From: Collinsella sp. TM10-22
GTDB lineage: Bacteria > Actinomycetota > Coriobacteriia > Coriobacteriales > Coriobacteriaceae
Length of the DNA stretch: 64,000 nt
Reading direction: 5' to 3'
NCBI RefSeq assembly: GCF_003466125.1
Contig: NZ_QSOC01000003.1
Span: 124,001-188,000 of the forward strand
Numbering within the stretch: the first letter of the stretch is position 1; the number at the start of each line of letters is the position of its first letter. The notes under the pieces were generated by a model. The model was given only the letters and a program-made list of their open reading frames with translations. It did no database searches and was not told the DNA's origin. Made by a program: the position numbers and the translations under genes. Of the stretch, positions 17,901 to 26,470 are shown piece after piece.

Positions 17901-18305
17901 GTGGCAGGTATGTCAGAAGCAACTAGGACTCGCACGCATGCGCCTGAGGTTAGGCAGCGCGCCGTCGAGGTCCTCCAAGAGGGGGTCGGTCATCGCGCCC
18001 TCGCCGCGGAGCTTGGCATTCCCCAGGCAACGGCTCGTCAGTGGGCCCGCGCATATGCCGTGGGCGGTGCCGATGCCGTGCTCAACGCGGGCACTCACCA
18101 TCACACGTATTCGTACGAGGTTAAGCTCGCCGTAGTTAAGGATCGCCTGGAAAACGGCCTGACGGTTCGCGAGGCCATGATCAAACACCAGATTCCCAGC
18201 GAGTCTTCGGTTAAGGCCTGGTGCCGCCAGTATCGCGACGGCGGCGAGGCAGCGCTGGTTGATAAGCCGCGCGGTCGTAAACCATGCGCCAAGAAAGCGG
18301 AGTAG
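17901..18305 (+). CDS. Small helix-turn-helix protein, transposase OrfA-like
   Basis: A 134-residue basic protein with two consecutive HTH units (GHRALAAELGIPQATARQWA near 31-50 and LTVREAMIKHQIPSESSVKA near 88-107), as in the OrfA subunits of IS3-type elements. There is no OrfB or terminal repeat nearby, so it is either a transposase remnant or a domesticated DNA-binding protein. The start could be the GTG at 17901 (TAAGG seven bases upstream) or the ATG at 17910. It lies 260 bases ahead of the Ech operon on the same strand. A regulatory link is possible but not shown. Confidence 0.65.
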   Translation: MAGMSEATRTRTHAPEVRQRAVEVLQEGVGHRALAAELGIPQATARQWARAYAVGGADAVLNAGTHHHTYSYEVKLAVVKDRLENGLTVREAMIKHQIPSESSVKAWCRQYRDGGEAALVDKPRGRKPCAKKAE

Positions 18306-18565
18306 CGAAAACGTGCGCCTACGGGGTGCATTTTTTCTATCGCGATGCCCCTCTAAAGGCTCTTTCGGAGCAGAGGAGGTTGTCATGTAATGGGGCGCGC
18401 GCCCTGCACTGCCGCGACGGGGCCCGCCATATTGCTTCAATACGGACAGGCTTCTTACCTCGCACGTCTAAAGTTCCACAGTTGGCCGAAAGCCCGCCTT
18501 CAGGTGCTCAAATTAGCGCTATAACGTAATGCATGTATAGCGTTTTTGCATGGGGGAGTGATGGT

Positions 18566-21448
18566 ATGACGCTACTGTATTTCCTTACCCTGTTTCCGCT
18601 GGTACCGGCGCTGGGCATGCTGCTTGCGCGCGGTGACCGTGCTCGCGATGCGGTAGGGCTTGTAGGCTCCGGCGTCATTATGGCGACAACGGTTGTAGTT
18701 GCTGTCTTATTTTTTGGCACGGGTCCGCAGAGCTTTGAGGTTGCCCCCGGCACCTCGCACGTGCTCTCGATCATCAGCTCCGTCATCGACGTGATCCTGT
18801 GCGCCGTCATCCTGTACAACGCGCATAAATATAAGAGTGTGCTTACCGGCGTGCTCGGCATCGTCCAGCTGGTGGGTTCGGTCGCCTTTGCGGCCATGAC
18901 GCTGCCCGCGGTCGAAGTCGTTACGGCCACGCCGCTCTACCTGGATTACATGAGCGTGATCATGGTCCTCGCCGTTGGCATCGTCGGCAGCCTGATCTGC
19001 GTGTACGCCTTGGGCTACATGAAGGACTTCCAGGCCCACGACGAGCACGAGGCCGCACTGCGCGGGCAGACTGCGCCCGACCATCGCCCGCAGTTCCTGG
19101 CGCTCATGTTCCTGTTCCTCTCGGCCATGTTCGTCATCGTGACGAGCGACAACCTTGAGTGGCTGTTCTGCGGTTGGGAAATCACCACCGTGTGCTCGTT
19201 CCTTATGATTGGCTACACGCGCACGCCCGAGGCCATTAAAAACGCCTTTACCCAGATCATCCTCAACATGCTGGGCGGCATCGCGTTTTTGGCCGGACTC
19301 ATGTACCTGCACGTTAGCGGCATGCCGCTGACCATCTCGGGCATGATCGATCTTGCCGGCGCTGGTACCGCGCAATCTGCGCTGCTGGTGATGCCGGTCG
19401 TTCTGCTGTCGCTCGCCGCACTCACCAAGGCCGCACAGATGCCGTTCCACACCTGGCTGCTCGGCGCCATGGTTGCCCCCACGCCCACGAGCGCCCTGCT
19501 GCACTCGTCAACCATGGTCAAAGCCGGCGTGTTCCTGATGGTCAAGCTGAGCCCGCTCTATGCCATCTATCCCGTGACCGGCTTTATGGTCACGAGTGTG
19601 GGCGCCATCACGTTTTTGCTTGCTGCCCTCATGGCCATCTCGCAGAGCAACGCCAAACGCGTGCTCGCGTACTCCACCATTTCCAACTTGGGCCTCATTA
19701 GTGCCTGCTTGGGTGTCGGCGCGCCCGAGGCCGTATGGGCGGCCATCTTCCTGATCCTGTTCCATACGGTGGCCAAGTCGCTGCTGTTCCTGTGCGTGGG
19801 CACCGCCGAGCATCATATCGGCAGCCGTAACATTGAGGACATGGACGGTATGTTCAGCCGCATGCCGCACCTGACGCGTCTGATGATGCTGGGCATCATG
19901 GGTATGTTTGTGGCGCCGTTTGGCATGCTCGTTTCCAAGTGGGGCGCCCTGGTGGCGTTTGCGCAGACCGGCAACGTGCTCATGATCATGGTGCTTGCTT
20001 TTGGCTCGGCCGCGACGTTCTTCTTCTGGGGCAAGTGGCTTGCCAAGCTTTCGGGCGTCGACCCCACGGCTCAAAACGTTGAGGTCAATGTCCATAAGAC
20101 CGAATGGATGGCGCTCAACACCATCGCCGCGCTGCTGATTCTGTGTTGCGTGGCGTTCCCGGTTATCTCGAGCGGTCTGGTGTCGCCTTACTTGGCCATG
20201 GTGTTTGGCCGCGTGCCGTACGTTATTGGCAAGGATGCCATGTATCTGATGGTGGTTATCGTGGCGTTTATTGCCGTGGTGCTGCTGACTTCATTCCGTG
20301 TGAGCAACAAGCCGCACGTAAACGTATATCTTTCGGGCGTGGGGACCGACAATTACCGCCATTTCCGTGGCTCGATGGGTCACGAGGTGAAGGCCGAAAA
20401 GCGCAATTGGTACTCGGAGGACGCCCTTGGCGAGAAGCGTATCGGCCCCGCGGGCAGCGTCGCGTGCTGCAGCATTATCTTGTTTGCGCTGCTGTGCTGC
20501 GCGTGGATCGGGCCCGAGAGACTTGCCATGAGCGCGCCCTCGGTGCTGCGCGGTAAGTATTTTGAAGGTTCGGGCGTCGTGGGCATATTTATTGGTACCG
20601 TGGCGTTTGCCCTGATTGCGCCGCTTGTGGGCGGTTTGATCGACGGCGTTGACCGCAAACTTTCGGCCCGCATGCAGGGCCGCGTGGGCCCGCGCCTGCT
20701 GCAACCGTTCTACGATGTGGCCAAGCTCCTGCGCAAGGCCCCTGCCAGCGTAAACACCATGGATGATACCTACATGGCGTGCGCGCTCATCTTTACCGTG
20801 GTGGGCGGCGGCATCTTTGTGTCGGGTTCCAACACGCTGTTGTGCGCTTTTATGGTGACGCTCGCCGCGATCTTTGTGGTGCTGGCGTCCGCCTCGACGC
20901 AAAGCCCGTTTGCCCAGGTTGGCGCCGACCGCGAGCTGCTGCAGGTTATGAGCTACGAGCCCGCCGTTCTGCTGATGAGCGTGGGTCTGTATCTCGCCAC
21001 CGATAGCTTCGACTCCATCGCCGTAACCGGGCAGTCGGCGCCCATCATCGCGTACAGTGCGCCCATTTTCTTGGCGCTGCTTGCGGTGCTCACCATCAAA
21101 CTGCGCAAGTCGCCGTTTGACCTTTCGTACTCGCATCACGCGCATCAAGAGATTGTCCAGGGTGTCGCCACCGAGATGAGCGGCGGTACGCTGGCCAAGA
21201 TGACCCTTATGCACTGGTGTGAGACCGTGCTGTTTTTGATGTGGGTGGGCATGTTCTTTGTCTGGGACAACCCGGTGAGCTGGGTCGTAGCCCTGGTCGT
21301 GATGGTTGCGACGTACTTTGTCGAGGTGCTGATCGACAACACCTTCGCGCGCAGCACCTGGCGCAGCTGCTTTAAGCTCGGCTGGGGCGTGGCGCTGGTG
21401 TTTGGTCTGCTCAACCTTATGCCCATCCTCGTTGACGTGTTTATTTAG
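18566..21448 (+). CDS. echAB: Ech-type hydrogenase membrane subunits A and B fused (NuoL/M-like plus NuoH-like)
   Basis: A 960-residue membrane protein. Residues 1 to about 610 are an antiporter-like subunit related to NuoL/EchA/HycC, with the conserved lysine and proline region (ALTKAAQMPFHTWL near 300) and an HTxxKSLLF-type helix. Residues about 670-960 match NuoH/EchB/HycD, with the cytoplasmic loop ARMQGRVGP and the KxxKSPFD motif. In described Ech operons these are separate genes. The start at 18566 follows GGGGGAG; the ATG five bases earlier is out of frame. It is first in the order AB-C-D-E-F and should form the ion-pumping membrane arm. Confidence 0.88.
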   Translation: MTLLYFLTLFPLVPALGMLLARGDRARDAVGLVGSGVIMATTVVVAVLFFGTGPQSFEVAPGTSHVLSIISSVIDVILCAVILYNAHKYKSVLTGVLGIVQLVGSVAFAAMTLPAVEVVTATPLYLDYMSVIMVLAVGIVGSLICVYALGYMKDFQAHDEHEAALRGQTAPDHRPQFLALMFLFLSAMFVIVTSDNLEWLFCGWEITTVCSFLMIGYTRTPEAIKNAFTQIILNMLGGIAFLAGLMYLHVSGMPLTISGMIDLAGAGTAQSALLVMPVVLLSLAALTKAAQMPFHTWLLGAMVAPTPTSALLHSSTMVKAGVFLMVKLSPLYAIYPVTGFMVTSVGAITFLLAALMAISQSNAKRVLAYSTISNLGLISACLGVGAPEAVWAAIFLILFHTVAKSLLFLCVGTAEHHIGSRNIEDMDGMFSRMPHLTRLMMLGIMGMFVAPFGMLVSKWGALVAFAQTGNVLMIMVLAFGSAATFFFWGKWLAKLSGVDPTAQNVEVNVHKTEWMALNTIAALLILCCVAFPVISSGLVSPYLAMVFGRVPYVIGKDAMYLMVVIVAFIAVVLLTSFRVSNKPHVNVYLSGVGTDNYRHFRGSMGHEVKAEKRNWYSEDALGEKRIGPAGSVACCSIILFALLCCAWIGPERLAMSAPSVLRGKYFEGSGVVGIFIGTVAFALIAPLVGGLIDGVDRKLSARMQGRVGPRLLQPFYDVAKLLRKAPASVNTMDDTYMACALIFTVVGGGIFVSGSNTLLCAFMVTLAAIFVVLASASTQSPFAQVGADRELLQVMSYEPAVLLMSVGLYLATDSFDSIAVTGQSAPIIAYSAPIFLALLAVLTIKLRKSPFDLSYSHHAHQEIVQGVATEMSGGTLAKMTLMHWCETVLFLMWVGMFFVWDNPVSWVVALVVMVATYFVEVLIDNTFARSTWRSCFKLGWGVALVFGLLNLMPILVDVFI

Positions 21449-21460
21449 GAGGCGGCATCC

Positions 21461-22036
21461 ATGGATCATAAAATGTCGCGCTCGCCGTGGGTTATTCATT
21501 ACGACGGCTCGAGCTGCAACGGATGCGATATTGAGGTGTTGGCCTCGCTCACGCCGCTGTTCGATGCGGAGCGCTTTGGCGTGGTCAATACCGGCAACCC
21601 CAAGCATGCGGACATCTTTTTGGTGACGGGGTCGGTCAATGCCCAGAACCTGCCCGTCGTGCGCCAGATTTACAACCAGATGCTCGAGCCCAAGTGCGTG
21701 GTGGCCTGCGGCATTTGCGCGTGCTCGGGCGGCGTATTCCGCGATGCCTATAACGTGATCGGCGGCGTGGACCGCGCGATTCCCGTGGACGTGTACGCGC
21801 CCGGATGCGCCATCCGCCCCGAGACCGTGATCGATGCCATCGTGGAGGCGTGCGGCATTCTGGACCAGAAGGAGGCCGTGATGCGTGCCGGTGGCGACCC
21901 GCTCACCGTGGGAGGTGCCGCAACCTGGGACGGTGGCGTTGAGCTGGGCGAGGACGGGTTTGTGGCAGTTGCGGGGGCCGGCGACACGCCCGCTGGGACG
22001 CCCGCCGCGCCCGTCGCTGCAAAGGAGGCCGAGTAA
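21461..22036 (+). CDS. echC: Ech hydrogenase small subunit (NuoB-like)
   Basis: A 191-residue protein of the NuoB/HycG/EchC family that holds the proximal 4Fe-4S cluster next to the NiFe site. The ligands are visible: CNGCD near residue 24, a Cys in the CGICACSGG region near 87 and PGC near 118. It ends in a roughly 40-residue Ala/Gly/Pro-rich tail beyond the conserved core. It begins 12 bases after echAB behind GGAGG, and its stop overlaps the next start by one base (TAATG). Confidence 0.92.
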   Translation: MDHKMSRSPWVIHYDGSSCNGCDIEVLASLTPLFDAERFGVVNTGNPKHADIFLVTGSVNAQNLPVVRQIYNQMLEPKCVVACGICACSGGVFRDAYNVIGGVDRAIPVDVYAPGCAIRPETVIDAIVEACGILDQKEAVMRAGGDPLTVGGAATWDGGVELGEDGFVAVAGAGDTPAGTPAAPVAAKEAE

Positions 22037-22755
22037 TGCAAAAGGCTATCTATACCACCGTTGGGATCGACGAGCTCCTGTTGCATGTCCAGGCGCTCAA
22101 GGGCGTCGGCGCGCGCTTTGTGCAAATGCACGCCGAGCGCAACGTCGACGACGGCACGTATCGCCTAGTCTATACGTTTATCAACGTTCGTGCTGCTCAG
22201 GAGCATATTGCGCAGGACGGCAGCTATGCGATTGAGAACCTGGTAGTCGAGGGCATCGACCAGTACCAGGAGATTCCGTCCATCAGCTCGTACTATCCGG
22301 CGGTGTTCCCGTTTGAAAACGAAGCGCACGACTTATTTGGGCTTGCCATCACCGACATGCAGATTGACTTTAAGGGCTTTTTCTACCAGGTTTCGACTGC
22401 CGAGCCCATGAGCGTTATCACGCCCGAGGTGAAGGCCGCGCGCGAGAAGGCCATGAAGGTCCGTGCCGCCGCCGAGGCCAAGGCGCGCAAGGCCGCGGCC
22501 GAGAAGGCCGCCGCGGCTGCGGCTGCTGCGGGGGAGGGCGCTGCGGGCGCTGGCGGTGCCGCGGGCGCTGTCGTCGCTCAGCCCGCTGCGGCTGCCGGCT
22601 CCGATGCTCAGCACGATGAGGCTGCCGCCAAGGCCGCGCTCAAGGCTGCCGAGATGGAGGCAAAGCTCGCCGCCATGGATCCCGAGAAAGCGGCCAAGGT
22701 CCGCGCGGCGCTTGCCGCCAAGGCCGCCCGCGACAAGCAGAAAAAGGAGGCGTAA
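22036..22755 (+). CDS. echD: Ech hydrogenase subunit D (NuoC-like) with an Ala/Lys-rich tail
   Basis: A 239-residue protein. Residues 1-125 match the 30-kDa NuoC/EchD subunit, including the YYPAVFPFENEAHDLFG segment. Residues 130-239 are a charged Ala/Lys/Glu-rich extension with a Gly/Ala-rich middle, likely part coiled coil and part disordered; ordinary EchD proteins stop near 130. Such a tail could tether partners or be tolerated low-complexity growth. Translation is coupled to echC by the overlapping stop and start. Confidence 0.88.
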   Translation: MQKAIYTTVGIDELLLHVQALKGVGARFVQMHAERNVDDGTYRLVYTFINVRAAQEHIAQDGSYAIENLVVEGIDQYQEIPSISSYYPAVFPFENEAHDLFGLAITDMQIDFKGFFYQVSTAEPMSVITPEVKAAREKAMKVRAAAEAKARKAAAEKAAAAAAAAGEGAAGAGGAAGAVVAQPAAAAGSDAQHDEAAAKAALKAAEMEAKLAAMDPEKAAKVRAALAAKAARDKQKKEA

Positions 22756-22760
22756 GGTCC

Positions 22761-23849
22761 ATGGCACATCGCTCCGTTATTCCGTTTGGTCCGCAGCACC
22801 CTGTGCTGCCCGAGCCGCTTCACCTGGACCTGGTGATCGAGGACGACCGCGTTATCGAGGCAATTCCGCAGATTGGCTTTGTGCACCGCGGCCTTGAGAA
22901 GCTCACCGAAAAGCGCGATATGCACCAGTTTGGCTACATCGCCGAGCGCATCTGCGGCATTTGCGCCGTGGGTCACAGCTACGGTTATGCCAGCGCCTGC
23001 GAGCGCATGCTCGATATCGAGGTGCCCGGGCGCGTGCAGTATATCCGCACCATTTTGCATGAGCTTTCGCGCATCCACTCGCACCTGCTGTGGCTGGGCC
23101 TGCTCGCCGATGCCTTTGGCTTCGAGGCGCTGTTCTATCGTTCGTGGACCCTGCGCGAGCAGATTCTCAAGATCTTTGAGAGCACGTGCGGCGGCCGCGT
23201 GATCCTTTCGATTAACGAGGTCGGCGGCCTTAAGCATGATATTGAGGATTCTGAGCTGGCGGGTATTGTCCAAACGCTCGACGCCATGCGCCCCGACTAC
23301 GAGGCCCTGGTGCATACGTTTTTGGACGACGACAGCTGCGGCGAGCGCCTGCATGGCGTGGGCGTGATCAGCAAGAAGGACGCGCTGGACCTTTCGATGG
23401 TCGGTCCGTTTGGGCGCGCTTCGGGCGTGGACTACGACGTGCGCATGTTCGGCGACGGCGCCTATGCGGATCTGGCTGCGTTTGAGCCCATCGTTGCTAC
23501 CGATGGCGACTGCTATGCCCGCTGCCAAGTGCGTTGTGCCGAGGTCACGCAGGCCCTGGACATCATTAAGGAGCTTGTGGGCAAGATTCCGCACGACGGT
23601 ATCGGCGGGCGCACCAAGCTCACGCCGGCTGACGGCGCGCTCGGCGAGGTTGTGATTGAGCAGCCGCGCGGCGAGGCGTATTACTATGTGCGCGGCAACG
23701 GCACCAAGAACCTTGACCGTTTCCGCGTGCGCACGCCGACGTCGCAAAACCTGGCGGGTCTGACGCATGCGCTGCAGGGCGTGCTCATTGCTAACGTGCC
23801 CATGATTATCCTGACCATCGACCCCTGCATTAGCTGCACGGAAAGGTAG
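22761..23849 (+). CDS. echE: Ech [NiFe] hydrogenase large subunit
   Basis: A 362-residue catalytic subunit related to NuoD. Both cysteine pairs that bind Ni and Fe are present: RICGICAVGH near residue 65 and DPCISCTER at the C terminus. The protein ends right after that second motif, so there is no cleavable C-terminal extension; group 4 enzymes of the Ech/CooH type are known to do without it. No hyp maturation genes lie in the window, so these must be elsewhere. It catalyses proton reduction or H2 oxidation, with ferredoxin as the probable partner. Confidence 0.93.
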   Translation: MAHRSVIPFGPQHPVLPEPLHLDLVIEDDRVIEAIPQIGFVHRGLEKLTEKRDMHQFGYIAERICGICAVGHSYGYASACERMLDIEVPGRVQYIRTILHELSRIHSHLLWLGLLADAFGFEALFYRSWTLREQILKIFESTCGGRVILSINEVGGLKHDIEDSELAGIVQTLDAMRPDYEALVHTFLDDDSCGERLHGVGVISKKDALDLSMVGPFGRASGVDYDVRMFGDGAYADLAAFEPIVATDGDCYARCQVRCAEVTQALDIIKELVGKIPHDGIGGRTKLTPADGALGEVVIEQPRGEAYYYVRGNGTKNLDRFRVRTPTSQNLAGLTHALQGVLIANVPMIILTIDPCISCTER

Positions 23850-23856
23850 GCGCGGC

Positions 23857-24198
23857 ATGAGTTTGCTGACATTTGCCAAGACGGCCTTGGGCTCTATGAT
23901 CAAGCAGCCGGTAACGGTGTGCTATCCGCAGGAGAAGCTCGCGGCACCCGAGCGCCTGCGTGGGCACATCGTCAACGACATGGACGTGTGCATTTGCTGC
24001 GGCATGTGCGCGCGCCGTTGCCCGGCGGGCGCGCTTGCGGTCGATCGCAAAGGCGGAACGTGGTCGATCGACCCGTACGCCTGCGTGGCGTGCGGCGAGT
24101 GCATCGAGAGCTGCCCCAAGCACTGCCTGACTATGGACACCGCCCGTACTCCGGTTGCGGCGGACAAGATTCTCACGGTAGAAACCAAGCCGGAATAG
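23857..24198 (+). CDS. echF: Ech hydrogenase ferredoxin-like subunit
   Basis: A 113-residue protein with two 4Fe-4S motifs (CICCGMCARRCP near 45 and CVACGECIESCP near 74), matching EchF/NuoI. It links soluble ferredoxin to the catalytic subunits. It is the last gene of the operon, eight bases after echE, and is followed by a perfect 14-bp GC hairpin. Confidence 0.92.
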   Translation: MSLLTFAKTALGSMIKQPVTVCYPQEKLAAPERLRGHIVNDMDVCICCGMCARRCPAGALAVDRKGGTWSIDPYACVACGECIESCPKHCLTMDTARTPVAADKILTVETKPE

Positions 24199-24208
24199 AG
24201 CTGGAATA

Positions 24209-24242
24209 GGGGCCGGCGGGGCAAAAATGCCCCGCCGGCCCC
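24209..24242. terminator. Strong GC hairpin after the Ech operon
   Basis: A perfect 14-bp stem (24209-24222 with 24229-24242) has loop AAAAAT. No T run follows, so it may stop transcription only in part, or protect the 3' end. It lies between convergent genes. Confidence 0.55.
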
Positions 24243-24274
24243 GCGCTTGAACGCGCGGTTGGGCCGCCGCGAAC

Positions 24275-24426
24275 AAAACTATGCCGGATTACGGGGCTGA
24301 GTCACGAGTCCCCAACCATGCCGATATTCGTGAAAATGAAACCGCAGGTAGACGAGCCGTCATTTTGCAGAAAACGCGGGTATGGATGAGGGTCCCGACT
24401 TTGGCCCCGTAAACCGGCATAGTTTT
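24275..24426. repeat. Long inverted-repeat element, 152 bp
   Basis: The terminal 23-base arms (24275-24297 and 24404-24426, beginning AAAACTATGCCGG) match at 22 of 23. The motif CTATGCCGG appears once more at 24459-24467. There is no reading frame inside. It is placed between two convergent transcription units. Confidence 0.7.
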
Positions 24427-24487
24427 GAAATGGCATTAAATCGGTGACAGCCATTTTGCTATGCCGGGGCGGTTGGCCGTTGGGTAA

Positions 24488-25117
24488 TTACCCTCGCAGG
24501 TAGGCGATGGCGATCTGCGTGCGGTTGCGCAGGCCCATTTTGGCAAGGATCGAGCTGATGTGGTTGCGCACGGTGCCTTCGCCCATGTATGCCGTGGCGG
24601 CAATCTCCTTGTTGTCGAGACCGCGGGCGATGAGCTCTGCGACTTCGAACTCGCGGTCGGTCAGGCCGGCAAAGGCCGCGGGCCGGCGGGGCGTGCCCGC
24701 CGCGATGCCCGCCCCATCAAAATCGATATCCTCGATCGCCTTGCCCTCGAGCACGCGTTTGCCGTCCATGACCTGCGCCAACGCCGGAGGAATGGCGGCG
24801 ATATCGGTTTTAATCAGGTAGCCGCGGGCGCCCAGCTTGAGCGCTGACACGATGTACTCGTCATCCGAGAATGTCGTCAGAAACACCACGCGTGCCGCGG
24901 GGTCGTGCTCAAGGATTTCGCGCGCCGCCGAAAGGCCGTCGCGCCCTGGCATTTGAATGTCGAGCAGCGCGACGTCGGGTGCGTGCTCGGCGCAGAGCGC
25001 CACCGCGTCGTCGCCGTCGGCACCGGTGCCCACCACCTCTATCTGCGGCTGAGCGCCCAGGATAATCTTGAGCGAATCGACCACTAGGCGGTCGTCGTCG
25101 ACAACTATGAGCCTCAT
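24488..25117 (-). CDS. NarL/LuxR-family response regulator
   Basis: A 209-residue protein: a receiver domain (1-120) with the acidic pocket DDD at 7-9, the phospho-acceptor Asp in LLDIQMPG near 53 and Lys in the KTD stretch, then a LuxR-type HTH (145-205, LTDREFEVAELIARGLDNKE). Its start overlaps the kinase stop by four bases, so the two are translationally coupled. It probably controls the divergent ABC exporter genes. Confidence 0.93.
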   Translation of the reverse strand: MRLIVVDDDRLVVDSLKIILGAQPQIEVVGTGADGDDAVALCAEHAPDVALLDIQMPGRDGLSAAREILEHDPAARVVFLTTFSDDEYIVSALKLGARGYLIKTDIAAIPPALAQVMDGKRVLEGKAIEDIDFDGAGIAAGTPRRPAAFAGLTDREFEVAELIARGLDNKEIAATAYMGEGTVRNHISSILAKMGLRNRTQIAIAYLRG

Positions 25118-26259
25118 CGGCCCTCATCTCCTTGCTGTTTAGGGATGGTGGCAAACACGCGCCAGCCGGGGGCGCCGGCGCGCAGGCCGGCGGTGAAGGT
25201 TCCGCCAAGCGCCTCGACGCGCTCGCGCATGGAGGCGAGCCCCATACCCCCTGTGGCGCTGTGGGCGCCTGTCCGAACCCCGCCCGTTCCATCGTCGGTA
25301 ACGACGAGCTGGTAAAACGACGGATGCTCCATGCACCGCACGGTAATGGTTTTGGCATGGGCGTGGCGCATGGCGTTGGAAAGCGCCTCGCGCAGTACCG
25401 CCGCAAAGCAGTTGGCGACGTTGGCGGGTGCATGCTCGGCCAAAACCTCAAGCTCAATCTGCGGACCGCTGTCCGAGCGTGCGCCTTCAACGATGCGCTC
25501 GAGCTGCACGGAGAGGTTGGCCGCATTGTCGTTGAGCGCGTGGACGCTGGCGCGCACGAGCTGAAGCGCCTCGTCAACGGTGTATTTGACGTCGGCGAAA
25601 TCGGCGGCGACGCTGGGCTCGTTGGCGTGGACCACGCGCAGAGCTTCGGTTTGAAGCGAAGCGCGCGTGAGCTGGTGGCCCACGTTATCGTGGATCTCGC
25701 GCGCGATGCGGGCGCGTTCGGCGAGCGTCGCGAGCTCGACTTCGTAGTCCTGGCGGTCGGCGAGGTCGCGGTTGCGTGCCTCGAGTGCCAGGGCGCGTTC
25801 TTGCAGCTTGTCGCGGGTGCGACGCATGCGTTCCTGTTCGCGCTCCAGCTGCGCGGTGCGCAGCGACAGCAACGTGGCAGCGACCGAAAGGATGGCGGTT
25901 AGCAGCAGCGTTCGGGTGGTGAGCGCGCCGCCGCGAAGGTCCGCGACAAGCTCGCAGACAAACACGGCGCTAATCGCCGGCGCGGGCCAGATGCGTTCAC
26001 GGCGCACGCGTCGCGCGATGTCATAGAAGGCAAGGGGTGCGAACGGCATAAATGGCGGCACGAAGACGGCAGCGATGATGTAGGCGTAGCTCGCGGCCTC
26101 GCTCGCGCGATGGGCGTGTTCTTCTCGTGCGACTTCCGACGCCGAGGTGGCTATAACGCCAAGGCAAAACGCCGCGACCAAGCGGGCATCCACAGCAAGG
26201 CCCAGAGCGGCCGCAATACAGCACGCCAGCACGATCGATTTGTCGAATAGCCTATTCAT
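25114..26259 (-). CDS. Sensor histidine kinase (HisKA_3/DesK-LiaS type)
   Basis: A 381-residue kinase. Four or five membrane helices fill residues 1-140, with almost no extracellular domain, so it probably senses the membrane or a membrane partner. A coiled coil precedes the HisKA_3 box (ARIAREIHDNVGHQL, His near 194), and the ATPase domain has the N box (REALSNAMRHAHA) and G box (GGMGLASMRER). I start at the ATG at 26259; longer in-frame options would run a charged, non-conserved leader into the divergent promoter region. Kinases of this class next to ABC-2 exporters often respond to the exported drug or lipid. Confidence 0.87.
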   Translation of the reverse strand: MNRLFDKSIVLACCIAAALGLAVDARLVAAFCLGVIATSASEVAREEHAHRASEAASYAYIIAAVFVPPFMPFAPLAFYDIARRVRRERIWPAPAISAVFVCELVADLRGGALTTRTLLLTAILSVAATLLSLRTAQLEREQERMRRTRDKLQERALALEARNRDLADRQDYEVELATLAERARIAREIHDNVGHQLTRASLQTEALRVVHANEPSVAADFADVKYTVDEALQLVRASVHALNDNAANLSVQLERIVEGARSDSGPQIELEVLAEHAPANVANCFAAVLREALSNAMRHAHAKTITVRCMEHPSFYQLVVTDDGTGGVRTGAHSATGGMGLASMRERVEALGGTFTAGLRAGAPGWRVFATIPKQQGDEGR

Positions 26260-26470
26260 ACGGGTATTGTACGCGATGCCGCGCACGGGGAAGGCGCCGC
26301 CCGGGGCAACCGTGACATTCCTCCCGCGCGGCAAAGCGGCGTCGATCGCTTGCGCGAGCGGGGATTTCGCCTCCGCCCCCTCGCACTCGTGACAAAGCTC
26401 ACTGGTGCGCGCCGTCCGCTCCTGCGATGATGCAATCGTACCGGGCCGCAAGCAACAGAAGGGTCGCCTT

